From positions 1-64,000 of the forward strand of contig JBBQJT010000010.1 in the NCBI GenBank assembly GCA_038326165.1: a stretch of 64,000 nt of DNA, given 5' to 3'. The notes below the pieces were generated by a model. The model saw nothing but the letters and a program-made list of their open reading frames with translations, made no database searches and was not told the origin of the DNA. The DNA comes from JAEUUM01 sp038326165 (GTDB lineage: Bacteria > Bacteroidota > Bacteroidia > Chitinophagales > Saprospiraceae). The position numbers and the translations under genes were made by a program. Below, in pieces: positions 25,104-33,717 of the stretch; the stretch's first letter is position 1, and every line of letters begins with the position of its first letter.

Positions 25104-25997
25104 ATGGGAGCTAATTTAAAAGAAGTACGCGAAAGCATAAAATCGGTGATTTCAACCCAGCAGATTACCAAAGCCATGAAAATGGTTTCTGCTGCTAAAT
25201 TTAGGAAAGCACAACAAGCTATCGTACAGGTAAGACCGTATGCTGATAAGTTGAACAAAATGCTCAGCAATATATCTGCAAATTCAGATGCAGACGCAGG
25301 CTTGATTTACAATCAAGAACGTGAAATAAAATCTGCTCTAATGGTTGTGGTTACTTCCAATAGAGGTCTTTGTGGTGCGTTCAACTCCAATGTTGTTAAA
25401 GCTACAATTTTGACAATTGAGCACAAATTTCAAGAAGTTTATGATCAAGGTCAATTAAGTATTATTTGCATAGGTAAAAAGGGATATGACGGTCTAAAAA
25501 GAAAGTTTCCAAATGCAAATTTTATTCTCAACCACATAGATCTTTTTTCGGACTTGAGTTTTGAGCACGTAGCGCTAGTATCCCAAATGATAATGGATGA
25601 GTTTGCAAACAAAAAGTACGACTTCGTTGCAGTAACATACAGTCGATTTAAAAATGCTGCAGTACAATTTGCTGAAATGGATCAGTACTTACCTATTCCA
25701 GAACCTGAAGCACAGCCAAAGAAAACTTCTAAAGCAGATTATATTTTCGAACCAGATCAACAAACTTTGTTGGCCAACTTGATACCAAGTATCCTTCAAT
25801 TGAAGTTCCACAGATATTGCTTGGATACACAAGCATCGGAACATGGTGCGCGTATGACCTCAATGGACAAAGCAACTGAAAATGCAGAAGATATGCTCCT
25901 GCAATTGAAAATAAGTTACAACAAAGCTCGCCAAGAGAGTATTACCAAAGAACTTTCAGAAATTGTAGGTGGAGCTGCGGCTCTAGAATCCAACTAA
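25104..25997 (+). CDS. atpG: ATP synthase F1 subunit gamma
   Basis: The central rotating shaft. 297 residues with the conserved N-terminal coiled-coil helix (MGANLKEVRESIKSVISTQQITKAMKMVSAAKFRKAQ), the SNRGLCGAFNSNV motif, and the C-terminal helix SEHGARMTSMDKATENAEDML...YNKARQESITKELSEIVGGAAA. A strong terminator follows 24 nt after the stop, closing this operon without atpD and atpC. Confidence 0.96.
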   Translation: MGANLKEVRESIKSVISTQQITKAMKMVSAAKFRKAQQAIVQVRPYADKLNKMLSNISANSDADAGLIYNQEREIKSALMVVVTSNRGLCGAFNSNVVKATILTIEHKFQEVYDQGQLSIICIGKKGYDGLKRKFPNANFILNHIDLFSDLSFEHVALVSQMIMDEFANKKYDFVAVTYSRFKNAAVQFAEMDQYLPIPEPEAQPKKTSKADYIFEPDQQTLLANLIPSILQLKFHRYCLDTQASEHGARMTSMDKATENAEDMLLQLKISYNKARQESITKELSEIVGGAAALESN

Positions 25998-26021
25998 CTA
26001 AGTTAGAAATCAAAATATGTT

Positions 26022-26056
26022 AAAAACCTCAATTGTTTATTCAATTGAGGTTTTTT
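26022..26056 (+). terminator. Rho-independent terminator of atpBEFHAG
   Basis: AAAAACCTCAATTG and CAATTGAGGTTTTT form a perfect 14-bp stem with a 6-nt loop and end in a T-run, 24 nt past atpG. Confidence 0.9.
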
Positions 26057-26355
26057 ATTATAGATACCTTGTCAATTGTATCAAAATATATTATGAATAG
26101 CGTTTGTAAAATACTTGCTGTTCATCCGTAAATAACATAATTGTTATTCCAATGTGAATTCAAAATGAATTTATTTAAAAAATAATTACCAGAATTGAGA
26201 ACAATCTAAAAGACAAACGTATCTTTATACTCCTGAATATCATGATGATATAACAAATATCAACCATATATTATCAGAGTCCCATACTTACCAATCAACT
26301 CAGTCTATTCCTCAAATGCTCATATTGACATTTGAAACATATAATAATCGGTAGC
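26057..26355. other. AT-rich spacer between atpG and the TPR gene
   Basis: No gene is visible. A near-consensus TATCTTTA at 26220-26227, 22 nt after a TTG, could be the TPR gene's promoter. This would leave a leader of about 120 nt. I see no conserved RNA structure. Confidence 0.35.
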
Positions 26356-27390
26356 ATGCAACTGCAGAAAGTAATAATTAAAGGAAGGTTGGATTTCGGC
26401 TCTGAAAAGAGCTTTGACAAGGTGTTGGGATTGTTTCAGCAGCGTTTAGAAAAGTTCTTCAAAAATGATACCTTGATTGACCACGAAACCATGTTCAATC
26501 GAGAAAAAACAAATTTCACCATTCCAAGATTGGTCACTCAATCAGGAGTAAAAACTTGGAGCCACACCATGAGTGCGTTTGAATTTCTGGCCCAATTTGC
26601 AGTGTCAGGAAATATACACGCTTTTATGACTGAAAATGGTAAAATTCTCCAGAAATTTCATGTAGAACCAACCAATGAAAAAATTGCTGTCCAAGCATAT
26701 CAGTCTGGAAAATCTTTGATTAAATGTGTGGAAACCAGACAAGAGGCATTGACTCAACTGGATAGTGCAATAAGTGCTTATGATCAGCATGCAATGGCTT
26801 ACGCCAAACGCGGTTATGTAAAGTACCTGTTAGAGCAATATGAAGGTGCCGCCAAAGATTTTGAGAAAAGCATAGCCTTCGATGAATTAAATCCTGAACC
26901 CTACATTGGAAGGGCTATGGTAAAAAATATTAATGGTGACGCCGTTGGAGCCATTTCAACTCTGGATGAAGCACTTAAACTATGCTTCCCCCTTCAATCA
27001 ATACATTGGAAGATACGAAGAATAAAAGGTCATTTGTTACAAAAAGAAAACCGTTTGCTAGAAGCAGCACTGGAATTCAAACTTTTTCTGAATAGACAAT
27101 TTGAACCTGGAGATCCGAACTTCTCCTGGATGAAAATTATCATGTGGGATTATGCCAATGTTCTGTATGCTATGGATGAATATGAAGATGCCTACAAATG
27201 GTTAGACTTAATTCAGCAATCTACCGTACCAGGGCGAATGGTACCTGAAATAGCTTTTTTGAACCTTAAAGCAACTCTTGCAAAATTGATAGGCAAACCC
27301 ATAAAAACGGAAGACAAACTTCGTTTGAATGAACTGACCAAAAACAAGATTACGGCTTCGAATTCCTCATTTGCCGATTCGATAGCTTAG
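26356..27390 (+). CDS. TPR-repeat protein of unknown function
   Basis: 344 residues from the ATG at 26356; a TTG at 26332 is a weaker alternative. The first 125 residues form an uncharacterised domain. Residues of about 130-300 contain at least three tetratricopeptide repeats, for example AMAYAKRGYVKYLLEQYEGAAKDFEKSIAFDEL-like units with the W/LG/Y/A/F/A/P spacing. A later repeat with ANVLYAMDEYEDAYKWLDLI ends the array. There is no signal peptide, so it probably acts as a cytoplasmic scaffold for protein contacts. It lies between the two atp operons, but nothing in it links it to ATP synthase. Confidence 0.7.
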   Translation: MQLQKVIIKGRLDFGSEKSFDKVLGLFQQRLEKFFKNDTLIDHETMFNREKTNFTIPRLVTQSGVKTWSHTMSAFEFLAQFAVSGNIHAFMTENGKILQKFHVEPTNEKIAVQAYQSGKSLIKCVETRQEALTQLDSAISAYDQHAMAYAKRGYVKYLLEQYEGAAKDFEKSIAFDELNPEPYIGRAMVKNINGDAVGAISTLDEALKLCFPLQSIHWKIRRIKGHLLQKENRLLEAALEFKLFLNRQFEPGDPNFSWMKIIMWDYANVLYAMDEYEDAYKWLDLIQQSTVPGRMVPEIAFLNLKATLAKLIGKPIKTEDKLRLNELTKNKITASNSSFADSIA

Positions 27391-27429
27391 TGTAATATTG
27401 TTATTTACCCTTTATGTTATTTATTTTAA

Positions 27430-28476
27430 ATGAATTTAGCCCTACTTAAAGCCATTTGTCAAACACCAGGAGCTCCTGGATTTGAGAACAAAGTGAGAAA
27501 ACTGGTTGTTTCAGAAATTGAAAACTTGGTGGATTCATTCTATATTGATGGTATTGGCAACTTAATTGCCTTTAGAAAAGGAAAGTCTGATAAAAAACTG
27601 ATGGTTACCGCTCATATGGATGAGATCAGTTTTATTGTTACCCATATTGATGAGGAAGGATTCCTCAGAATTCACCCGTTGGGAGGTTTTGATCCCAAAA
27701 CCTTGACTGCGCAAAGGGTTATTGTTCACGGCAAAAAAGATTTGGTTGGTGTCATGGGGAGCAAACCAATACACCTCATGAAACCCGAGGAACGCAATAA
27801 GGCACCACAAATGTCAGATTATTACATTGATCTTGGCATGGACAAGGAAGAAGTGATGAAACACGTGTCCATTGGAGACCCAGTTACTCGAGAAAGAGAA
27901 TTTATTGAAATGGGTGAATGCGTAAACTCAAAATCTCTCGACAACCGCGTATCTGTTTTTGCACTCATAGAGGTTCTAAAGTTATTGAAGGACAAACAAC
28001 TTCCCTGCAATTTATATATGGTATTCACAGTCCAAGAAGAAGTAGGACTCAGAGGAGCAGGACCAGCAGCGCATGCTATTGAACCAGATTTTGGTATCAA
28101 TGTGGATGTAACTGTGGCATTCGATACTCCTGGAGCCCTGCCTTTTGAAGTTTGCACCAGATTAGGCAAAGGAACGGCTATTAAAATTGCAGACGGAACA
28201 ATTATTTGCGACAATCGAATGGTTAATTTCATGAAATTTACCGCTGACAAACATGGCATCATTTGGCAACCAGAAATTTTAATTGCCGGTGGCACTGATA
28301 CAGCAATGTTGCAACGTGCTGGGAAAGGTGGTGCAATATGTGGCGCCATTTCAATACCGACAAGACACATTCATTCTGTTATTGAAATGGTTAACAAAAA
28401 TGACTTAGTGTTGAGCATCAAATTATTGGAAAATAGCATTTTAGACTTGCTGGACCATGAGTGGTCGCACCATTGA
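27430..28476 (+). CDS. M42 family metallopeptidase (FrvX-like aminopeptidase)
   Basis: 348 residues with the M42 pattern of dinuclear zinc/cobalt aminopeptidases that form large tetrahedral particles in the cytoplasm. TAHMDEI carries the first metal-binding His and Asp, SLDNRVSVFALIE carries the bridging Asp, and TVQEEVGLRGA carries the catalytic Glu and a metal Glu. DVTVAFDTPG and the C-terminal HIHSVIEM His complete the site. GGTDTAMLQ also fits. The family trims peptides from their N-termini; older annotations as endoglucanase are not supported by these motifs. It starts at an ATG 39 nt after the TPR gene and may share its transcript. Confidence 0.9.
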   Translation: MNLALLKAICQTPGAPGFENKVRKLVVSEIENLVDSFYIDGIGNLIAFRKGKSDKKLMVTAHMDEISFIVTHIDEEGFLRIHPLGGFDPKTLTAQRVIVHGKKDLVGVMGSKPIHLMKPEERNKAPQMSDYYIDLGMDKEEVMKHVSIGDPVTREREFIEMGECVNSKSLDNRVSVFALIEVLKLLKDKQLPCNLYMVFTVQEEVGLRGAGPAAHAIEPDFGINVDVTVAFDTPGALPFEVCTRLGKGTAIKIADGTIICDNRMVNFMKFTADKHGIIWQPEILIAGGTDTAMLQRAGKGGAICGAISIPTRHIHSVIEMVNKNDLVLSIKLLENSILDLLDHEWSHH

Positions 28477-28595
28477 TATTTCAATGGCCGATTTTGTATC
28501 AAAACAGCTCTGGCATTCAAACAATTTCAACAATAATCAACTTGACAACACAATCAAGATTGTCAATTTACAATATACAACAGTAGTGTAATATC

Positions 28596-29158
28596 TTGAA
28601 AAATGTTGGCTTACTCTTCATCCTCACTTTAGAGTTGGTGTTAATTTCATGTCGTAAAAGGCCTAAAACCAACGGAAATCATTTATCTTAAGCTGCTTTT
28701 ACACTTACAGAAACTACGGTATTCTATGATCCCTGTTACGTAAAAATCCCTTAGTCCACCGGTGATGTTCCCTCCTATGACGGGGTTTGTGCAGATGTTA
28801 TAATAAAAGTTTACAGACTTTCTGGAGCTGACCTTCAACAATTGATTCAAAAAGGCACGAGTTCAGATTTTGATTAATGTTTAAATAATTGGTGTCTCAG
28901 GAAAACCGATACCAGAATTACTCACAAACAGATGCTTATTCAGAGAAATTTTCTTGAAAAAACAACATTTCGATTCTTAGTGCATAGAACATAAAGGACT
29001 ATTTTCTTAGTGATACTGTAAGCTGGAGACTAAGTAATGGATTACCCAACATAGGTATTGTAGTTGGAGTAGCACTCATCGACCACAACATTGGGGATGG
29101 AAAGCTTGCTGAGCGCTGTCTATTTTATTTTCAAATAACAGGCCACTACCGATATTAA
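28596..29158 (+). pseudogene. Decayed lipoprotein gene
   Basis: In the 969-bp gap between the M42 peptidase and atpD, one frame from a TTG at 28596 reads a lipoprotein signal (MKNVGLLFILTLELVLISC) and ends at a stop after about 30 codons. The same frame then continues through further in-frame stops with protein-like stretches such as AAFTLTETTVFYDPCYVKIP and DVIIKVYRLSGADLQQLI. A second frame (28997-29158) gives 53 uninterrupted codons, including DYFLSDTVSWRLSNGLPNIG. The pattern of signal peptide, coherent peptide stretches, stops and a frame change is that of a broken gene. No family is recognised. The remaining sequence on both sides of it shows nothing. Confidence 0.5.
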
Positions 29159-29361
29159 ACCAAGGGTTGTAAGGTTGACATGAAATTATTGATTGCGATA
29201 TTACAATTATCTCTGATGACATAAAATAATTTCAAGCTTAATATTTCATTCTTTGGATAAGAAATCATTCAATAAGGAGTGGATCATAATATGGAAACAA
29301 GCTAGTTCAAGCTATGAAATAAAAATACCACAAATCCGCCAAAGAAATACCCGACAAATGC

Positions 29362-29392
29362 TTTGGAATGCCACAGAGATATCCTACCTTTG
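29362..29392 (+). promoter_or_regulatory. Promoter of the atpDC operon (TTTG-N19-TACCTTTG)
   Basis: TTTG at 29362-29365 and TACCTTTG at 29385-29392 with a 19-nt spacer. The downstream CGGCGATTTT differs by one base from the same position of the atpB promoter. An in-frame ATG at 29368 lies inside this promoter, so the AtpD start must be the later ATG at 29446. Confidence 0.75.
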
Positions 29393-29445
29393 CGGCGATT
29401 TTTAGAAAGGAAATCAAGAAAATTAACAAAATCAGTACAAGCAGT

Positions 29446-30957
29446 ATGGCTAATACAGGTCGCATAAAACAAATTATTGGTCCAGTTGTGGATGTAGCAT
29501 TCGACACACCAGGAGCATTGCCAAGAATTCTTAATGCCTTAGTGATTAAACGCCCTGAAGGTGATCTAATACTTGAGTGTCAACGGCACTTAGGTGAGGA
29601 CAGCGTAAGAGCTATTGCAATGGATTCAACAGATGGTTTAACCCGAGGAATGGAAGTCACCGATACAGGTAGTCAAATATCTATGCCTGTAGGAGATGCA
29701 ATCAAAGGTCGTTTGTTCAATGTCATTGGAGAGGCAATTGATGGAATAGGTCATGTACCTAAAGGTGATAATGCAGCATCAATTCACAGAATGCCTCCGG
29801 CATTTGAAGAATTGTCAACAGAATCCGAAGTTCTTTATACGGGTATTAAAGTAATTGACTTGATCGAACCTTATGTAAAAGGTGGAAAAATTGGTCTTTT
29901 CGGAGGTGCCGGAGTAGGAAAAACTGTATTGATCATGGAATTAATCAACAATATTGCCAAAGGATACGAAGGTATGTCTGTATTTGCAGGAGTTGGTGAG
30001 CGCACGAGAGAAGGTAATGACCTGTTGCGCGAGATGATTGAATCAAATGTAATCAGATATGGTGATGAATTCAAGCATTCCCTTGAAGAAGGTGGTTGGG
30101 ATTTGAGCAAAGTTGATAAATCTGAACTTGCAAAAAGTCAAGCTACACTGGTATTTGGTCAAATGAATGAACCTCCTGGAGCACGTGCAAGAGTTGCATT
30201 ATCAGGATTAACCTTAGCTGAATATTTCCGTGATGGTGACATGACTGATCCAACTGGTGGCAAAGACATCCTATTCTTCATAGACAATATATTCCGTTTC
30301 ACACAGGCAGGTTCTGAAGTATCCGCTTTATTAGGCCGTATGCCTTCAGCAGTAGGCTACCAGCCTACATTGGCTACTGAAATGGGATTAATGCAAGAAC
30401 GTATTACTTCTACTAAGCGAGGATCAATTACATCAGTACAAGCGGTGTACGTTCCAGCAGATGATTTAACGGATCCAGCACCAGCAACTACATTTGCTCA
30501 CTTAGATGCAACTACGGTATTGAGTCGTAAAATTGCATCTTTGGGTATTTATCCTGCGGTGGATCCATTAGACTCTACATCACGCATTCTGGATCCAAAT
30601 ATCATTGGTGAGGAACATTATGATTGTGCACAACGTGTTAAGTTTATTTTACAGCGTTACAATGAATTGCAAGATATTATCGCAATTTTAGGTCTTGAAG
30701 AACTGTCAGAGGAAGACAGATTGGTGGTTTCCAGAGCAAGAAGGGTTCAAAGGTTCCTTTCTCAACCTTTCCACGTTGCTGAACAGTTTACCGGTATGCC
30801 GGGTGTATTGGTTCCTATCGAAGAAACTATTCGCGGCTTCAATATGATCATGAACGGAGAAGTAGACCAATATCCTGAAGCGGCTTTTAACTTGGTTGGA
30901 TCAATAGATGATGCAATTGAAAAAGGTAAAAAGATATTGGCTGAAGCTAATGCATAA
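29446..30957 (+). CDS. atpD: ATP synthase F1 subunit beta
   Basis: The catalytic subunit of F1. 503 residues from the ATG at 29446, which begins MANTGRIKQIIGPVVDV as expected; an upstream ATG at 29368 would overlap the promoter. Motifs: P-loop GGAGVGKT (153-160), the catalytic Glu in GVGERTREGNDL, Walker B DILFFIDNIFRFTQAGSEVSALLGRMPSAVGYQPTL, and the DELSEED-like LEELSEEDRLVV loop that contacts gamma. It is separated from atpBEFHAG by two other genes and a pseudogene and is co-transcribed with atpC, an arrangement known from Bacteroidota. Confidence 0.97.
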   Translation: MANTGRIKQIIGPVVDVAFDTPGALPRILNALVIKRPEGDLILECQRHLGEDSVRAIAMDSTDGLTRGMEVTDTGSQISMPVGDAIKGRLFNVIGEAIDGIGHVPKGDNAASIHRMPPAFEELSTESEVLYTGIKVIDLIEPYVKGGKIGLFGGAGVGKTVLIMELINNIAKGYEGMSVFAGVGERTREGNDLLREMIESNVIRYGDEFKHSLEEGGWDLSKVDKSELAKSQATLVFGQMNEPPGARARVALSGLTLAEYFRDGDMTDPTGGKDILFFIDNIFRFTQAGSEVSALLGRMPSAVGYQPTLATEMGLMQERITSTKRGSITSVQAVYVPADDLTDPAPATTFAHLDATTVLSRKIASLGIYPAVDPLDSTSRILDPNIIGEEHYDCAQRVKFILQRYNELQDIIAILGLEELSEEDRLVVSRARRVQRFLSQPFHVAEQFTGMPGVLVPIEETIRGFNMIMNGEVDQYPEAAFNLVGSIDDAIEKGKKILAEANA

Positions 30958-30984
30958 TTTAATTAACAAGACAATTTAAAATCA

Positions 30985-31239
30985 ATGTTGAAAATATCCG
31001 TTTTAACTCCAGAATCTGAAATTTTCAGTGGACCTATCAAATCAGTCAAAATTCCTGGTGTAAACGGACAATTCGAAATTTTAAAAAATCACGCTCCATT
31101 GCTTTCAGCTCTAGGCAAAGGAGATGTCAGAATCTTGAAAGATGATGGACAAAGCTTTATTTTTGAAATAGAGAGTGGATTCATTGAAGTACTACGAAAT
31201 GAAGTGGCTCTTTTAGTAAGAGGCGTAAAAAACAACTGA
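30985..31239 (+). CDS. atpC: ATP synthase F1 subunit epsilon
   Basis: 84 residues comprising only the N-terminal beta-sandwich (KISVLTPESEIFSGPIKSVKIPGVNGQFEILKNHAPLLSALGKGDVRI). The C-terminal two-helix domain, which in other bacteria (about 130-140 residues) can inhibit ATP hydrolysis, is absent. Short epsilon subunits are usual in Bacteroidota, so this is not a truncation by mutation. It follows atpD by 27 nt and is closed by a terminator. Confidence 0.93.
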   Translation: MLKISVLTPESEIFSGPIKSVKIPGVNGQFEILKNHAPLLSALGKGDVRILKDDGQSFIFEIESGFIEVLRNEVALLVRGVKNN

Positions 31240-31259
31240 TTATATCCCCAAAATTAACT

Positions 31260-31300
31260 GATCCCCTTTTGAACTAATATTTAAGAGGGGATCGTTTTTT
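31260..31300 (+). terminator. Rho-independent terminator of atpDC
   Basis: GATCCCCT and AGGGGATC form an 8-bp stem around an AT-rich loop, followed by CGTTTTTT, about 20 nt after atpC. Confidence 0.85.
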
Positions 31301-31499
31301 ATAACTCAAGCAACATATTTAAATATACAAGAATCTATCATTTACGATTCCTTGCAAGGCATATTTAAAGAATCTGAAAAATATTTTTACTTAGATGTAT
31401 GAAATATTTCAAGAAAGCCTCTAAATTGCATGTTCGTAAACATTACAGGATGATATTACGTATAACTAAATCGATCACAAACGCCAAGCATCAATACAG

Positions 31500-32543
31500 A
31501 TGAAAAAAGTCTTACTCTTAGTTTTTACTTGTTTTTCCGGGCTTATCATGGCTCAAGACATTCACTTTTCTCAATTCTACATGTCACCGCTGAACCTCAA
31601 TCCGGCTATGACAGGTGTGATGAATTGCAACATGAGATTTGTCGGTAATTATAGAAATCAATATGGTTCTATCCTGAAGGAGAACGCTTATCAAACTTAC
31701 TCCTTTTCATATGATCAAAAAATACCTGTAGGTAGATATGATTATTTTGGTGTTGGAGGAACTTTATGGGGTGATAAAGCTGGTTCAGCAGGTTTTGGAA
31801 CTGTTCAAGCTCGTTTGAGTGGAAGTTTCAGTAAAAGAATGTCAGGAAGTAAAGGTTCTGCCAATTATTTGGTTTTTGGAGCTGATTTAGGTCTATCCCA
31901 AAGAAGAATAAACTACACAGCATTGCGTTGGGGTAGCCAACACAACGGAAATGGTGGTTTTGATCCAAACCTTTCTCCAAATGAATTCACTTTTGACAGA
32001 GACAATTTCTTGTTCCTTGACATGTCAGCTGGTTTATTGTGGTTCTCTGTTTGGGACAAAAACAACGCGTTTTACCTAGGCGGTGCATTTTCACACTTAA
32101 ATAGAGCCAATCAGTCATTTGATTCAGATATTTACGATGGCCTCTACAGCAAATTTACAATCCACTCTGGTTTGGATTATATATTCCCATACAGCAGATT
32201 TGGCTTAAGTCCTGGTATTGTTACCTTCATTCAAGGTCCATCACTTCAAGTTAATGGTGGTGTGAATCTTAAATTCTTATTAAGCGGAAACCGCCGTACT
32301 TACGAAGCATTTCAATTTGGTACTTGGGTACGTCTAGCAAATAAAGTTGACTCAGGAATATTGGCTGATGCGCTCATTCTAAGCACAAGGTTTGATTATG
32401 AGCAATTTGGAATAGGATTCAGCTACGACATGAATATTTCAAGTCTCCGTCAAGCAACAAACTTGAATGGATCATTTGAATTTTCAGGTATCTATAATAT
32501 ATGTGGCCCTGAACGACGAAACGTATATTGCCCAAGGTTCTAA
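31500..32543 (+). CDS. PorP/SprF family type IX secretion membrane protein
   Basis: A 347-residue outer-membrane barrel protein with a signal peptide ending MAQ (residue 19) and the PorP/SprF opening DIHFSQFYMSPLNLNPAMTGVM. FGVGGTLWGDKAGSAGFGT and the closing VYCPRF are also typical. In Flavobacterium, SprF-type proteins help export gliding adhesins; other members pair with specific type B cargo. Here no large cargo gene is adjacent, so the client is unknown. The gene stands alone between two terminators. Its promoter was not identified in the 260-bp upstream spacer, which otherwise shows nothing. Confidence 0.88.
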   Translation: MKKVLLLVFTCFSGLIMAQDIHFSQFYMSPLNLNPAMTGVMNCNMRFVGNYRNQYGSILKENAYQTYSFSYDQKIPVGRYDYFGVGGTLWGDKAGSAGFGTVQARLSGSFSKRMSGSKGSANYLVFGADLGLSQRRINYTALRWGSQHNGNGGFDPNLSPNEFTFDRDNFLFLDMSAGLLWFSVWDKNNAFYLGGAFSHLNRANQSFDSDIYDGLYSKFTIHSGLDYIFPYSRFGLSPGIVTFIQGPSLQVNGGVNLKFLLSGNRRTYEAFQFGTWVRLANKVDSGILADALILSTRFDYEQFGIGFSYDMNISSLRQATNLNGSFEFSGIYNICGPERRNVYCPRF

Positions 32544-32566
32544 AACTGAACTAAATAATACTGTCA

Positions 32567-32600
32567 CAAAAGCCCCATGAAATCGTTTGTGGGGCTTTTG
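32567..32600 (+). terminator. Rho-independent terminator of the PorP/SprF gene
   Basis: CAAAAGCCCCA and TGGGGCTTTTG form a perfect 11-bp stem with a 12-nt loop, 23 nt past the stop. Confidence 0.85.
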
Positions 32601-32695
32601 CATATAACGTATATTCCCTGCAAATTTGCAAAACAAAAGCGAAATGCCTCTCAAAAAACCTAATTTTAAACAACTTTCTATCAAGCCAAATAATT

Positions 32696-33112
32696 ATGTT
32701 TAACTCAAACAAAAAACAAGAAGCCACAAATAATCTTCCTTCATCTGGAGCATTGAATTCCTTGGTGCAGGGTACCACAGTCGAGGGTACTATAAGAACG
32801 GAATCCGATATCAGAGTAGATGGAACTATAAAAGGGGACTTGACTTGCACTGCCAAATTAATCATTGGACCTACTGGATTTGTTGAAGGCAAGGTTAAAT
32901 GTGTCAATGCCATTATCGAAGGTAGATTTGAGGGAGTACTTCACGTTGAGGATTTGCTCAATGTTCGCGAAGCGGCTAATGTAGTCGGCGATATCAATTG
33001 CGGCAAACTGATGGTGGCAACTGGTGCAATATTCAATGTAAGCTGTGATATGGGAAAAACTGGAACAATCAAAAAGTCAGCAAACCAAATGGTTGCAGAT
33101 TCAATAAAATAA
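32696..33112 (+). CDS. Bactofilin
   Basis: A 138-residue cytoskeletal protein of the bactofilin family (also called CcmA). Residues of about 20-125 form the right-handed beta-helix repeat pattern: LVQGTTVEGTIRTESDIRVDG, IKGDLTCTAKLIIGPTGFVEGKVKC, and so on, with flexible polar tails on both sides. Bactofilins polymerise without nucleotide and organise envelope proteins at the inner membrane. The next gene (atpZ) starts at the base after this stop codon, so the two are translationally coupled. That places a bactofilin in one operon with ATP synthase accessory genes. Confidence 0.92.
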   Translation: MFNSNKKQEATNNLPSSGALNSLVQGTTVEGTIRTESDIRVDGTIKGDLTCTAKLIIGPTGFVEGKVKCVNAIIEGRFEGVLHVEDLLNVREAANVVGDINCGKLMVATGAIFNVSCDMGKTGTIKKSANQMVADSIK

Positions 33113-33346
33113 ATGTCTCAACCTTTTAAGCCTCCTATACACAAATACAACTCCGTTCTAAAGTACTCAGGAATGGCTTTTGAACTATTGGCTTTTATTC
33201 TGATTGGCTACTGGCTTGGGAATAAAGCCGATCAATATTTGCAAAATAAAAAACCAATATTTGCAGTATTTGGTATTGTACTTATGACAGGCTTAGCCCT
33301 GTATCGAGTCATACGAAGTGTGGAAAATGACAATAAAAAAGTATGA
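33113..33346 (+). CDS. atpZ: AtpZ/AtpI family protein
   Basis: A 77-residue membrane protein with two transmembrane helices: MAFELLAFILIGYWLGNKADQYL and FAVFGIVLMTGLALYRVIR. The GYWLGxxxD motif marks the AtpZ/AtpI family (F0F1 ATPase assembly or putative cation transport). Such genes normally sit directly before atpB; here the gene is about 11 kb away from atpB, between a bactofilin and a second small membrane protein whose start overlaps this stop by four bases (ATGA). Confidence 0.85.
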   Translation: MSQPFKPPIHKYNSVLKYSGMAFELLAFILIGYWLGNKADQYLQNKKPIFAVFGIVLMTGLALYRVIRSVENDNKKV

Positions 33347-33717
33347 GCTCCGCTCAATTTTACTGGTATCATTTCATACTCCTTGCATTGTCCGCCATTT
33401 TAGCTTTGATATCCGTTCAAATCCAAACAGGGTTTATGGTTGTGGTTTTTTCATGGTGGTGTTTGATTACAATATTGATGTTTCATTGGGGAAAATCGCT
33501 TTCTAACTCTCCTTCTAAATATGCCTTCCAAAATGTTATCTCTAGCTCTTCCTTGGTTAATTTGTTTGCAGTCCCGACAATATTATTCATCTATAATAAA
33601 ATAGTTGGCCCAATCAACAAAATTGAAATTCTATATTTCATACTCACTTACTGTATCTTTACTGCCTTTAAAGTATATTTTTTAAGTCGATTAGGACACC
33701 AACAAACGAAAAGATGA
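33343..33717 (+). CDS. Four-helix membrane protein, probable AtpI-like ATP synthase accessory protein
   Basis: 124 residues with four predicted transmembrane helices (about 5-24, 27-46, 68-85 and 91-112) and a basic C-terminus. The arrangement (AtpZ-like gene, then a four-helix protein of about 125 residues) is that seen before atpB in many Bacteroidota. An AtpI-like role in c-ring assembly is therefore inferred from context and topology, not from a sequence motif. It overlaps atpZ upstream and the biotin carrier gene downstream by four bases each (ATGA), implying coupled translation. Confidence 0.6.
   Translation: MSSAQFYWYHFILLALSAILALISVQIQTGFMVVVFSWWCLITILMFHWGKSLSNSPSKYAFQNVISSSSLVNLFAVPTILFIYNKIVGPINKIEILYFILTYCIFTAFKVYFLSRLGHQQTKR

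Noticed and set aside
28477..29361. Possible tRNA or structured RNA in the long gap before atpD
   Set aside because: No cloverleaf arms or a GTTCRANNC T-loop were seen; the stretch reads better as a decayed lipoprotein gene.
29368..29445. N-terminal extension of AtpD from an upstream ATG
   Set aside because: The ATG lies inside the TTTG-N19-TACCTTTG promoter; AtpD homologues start at the MANTGRIKQ position.
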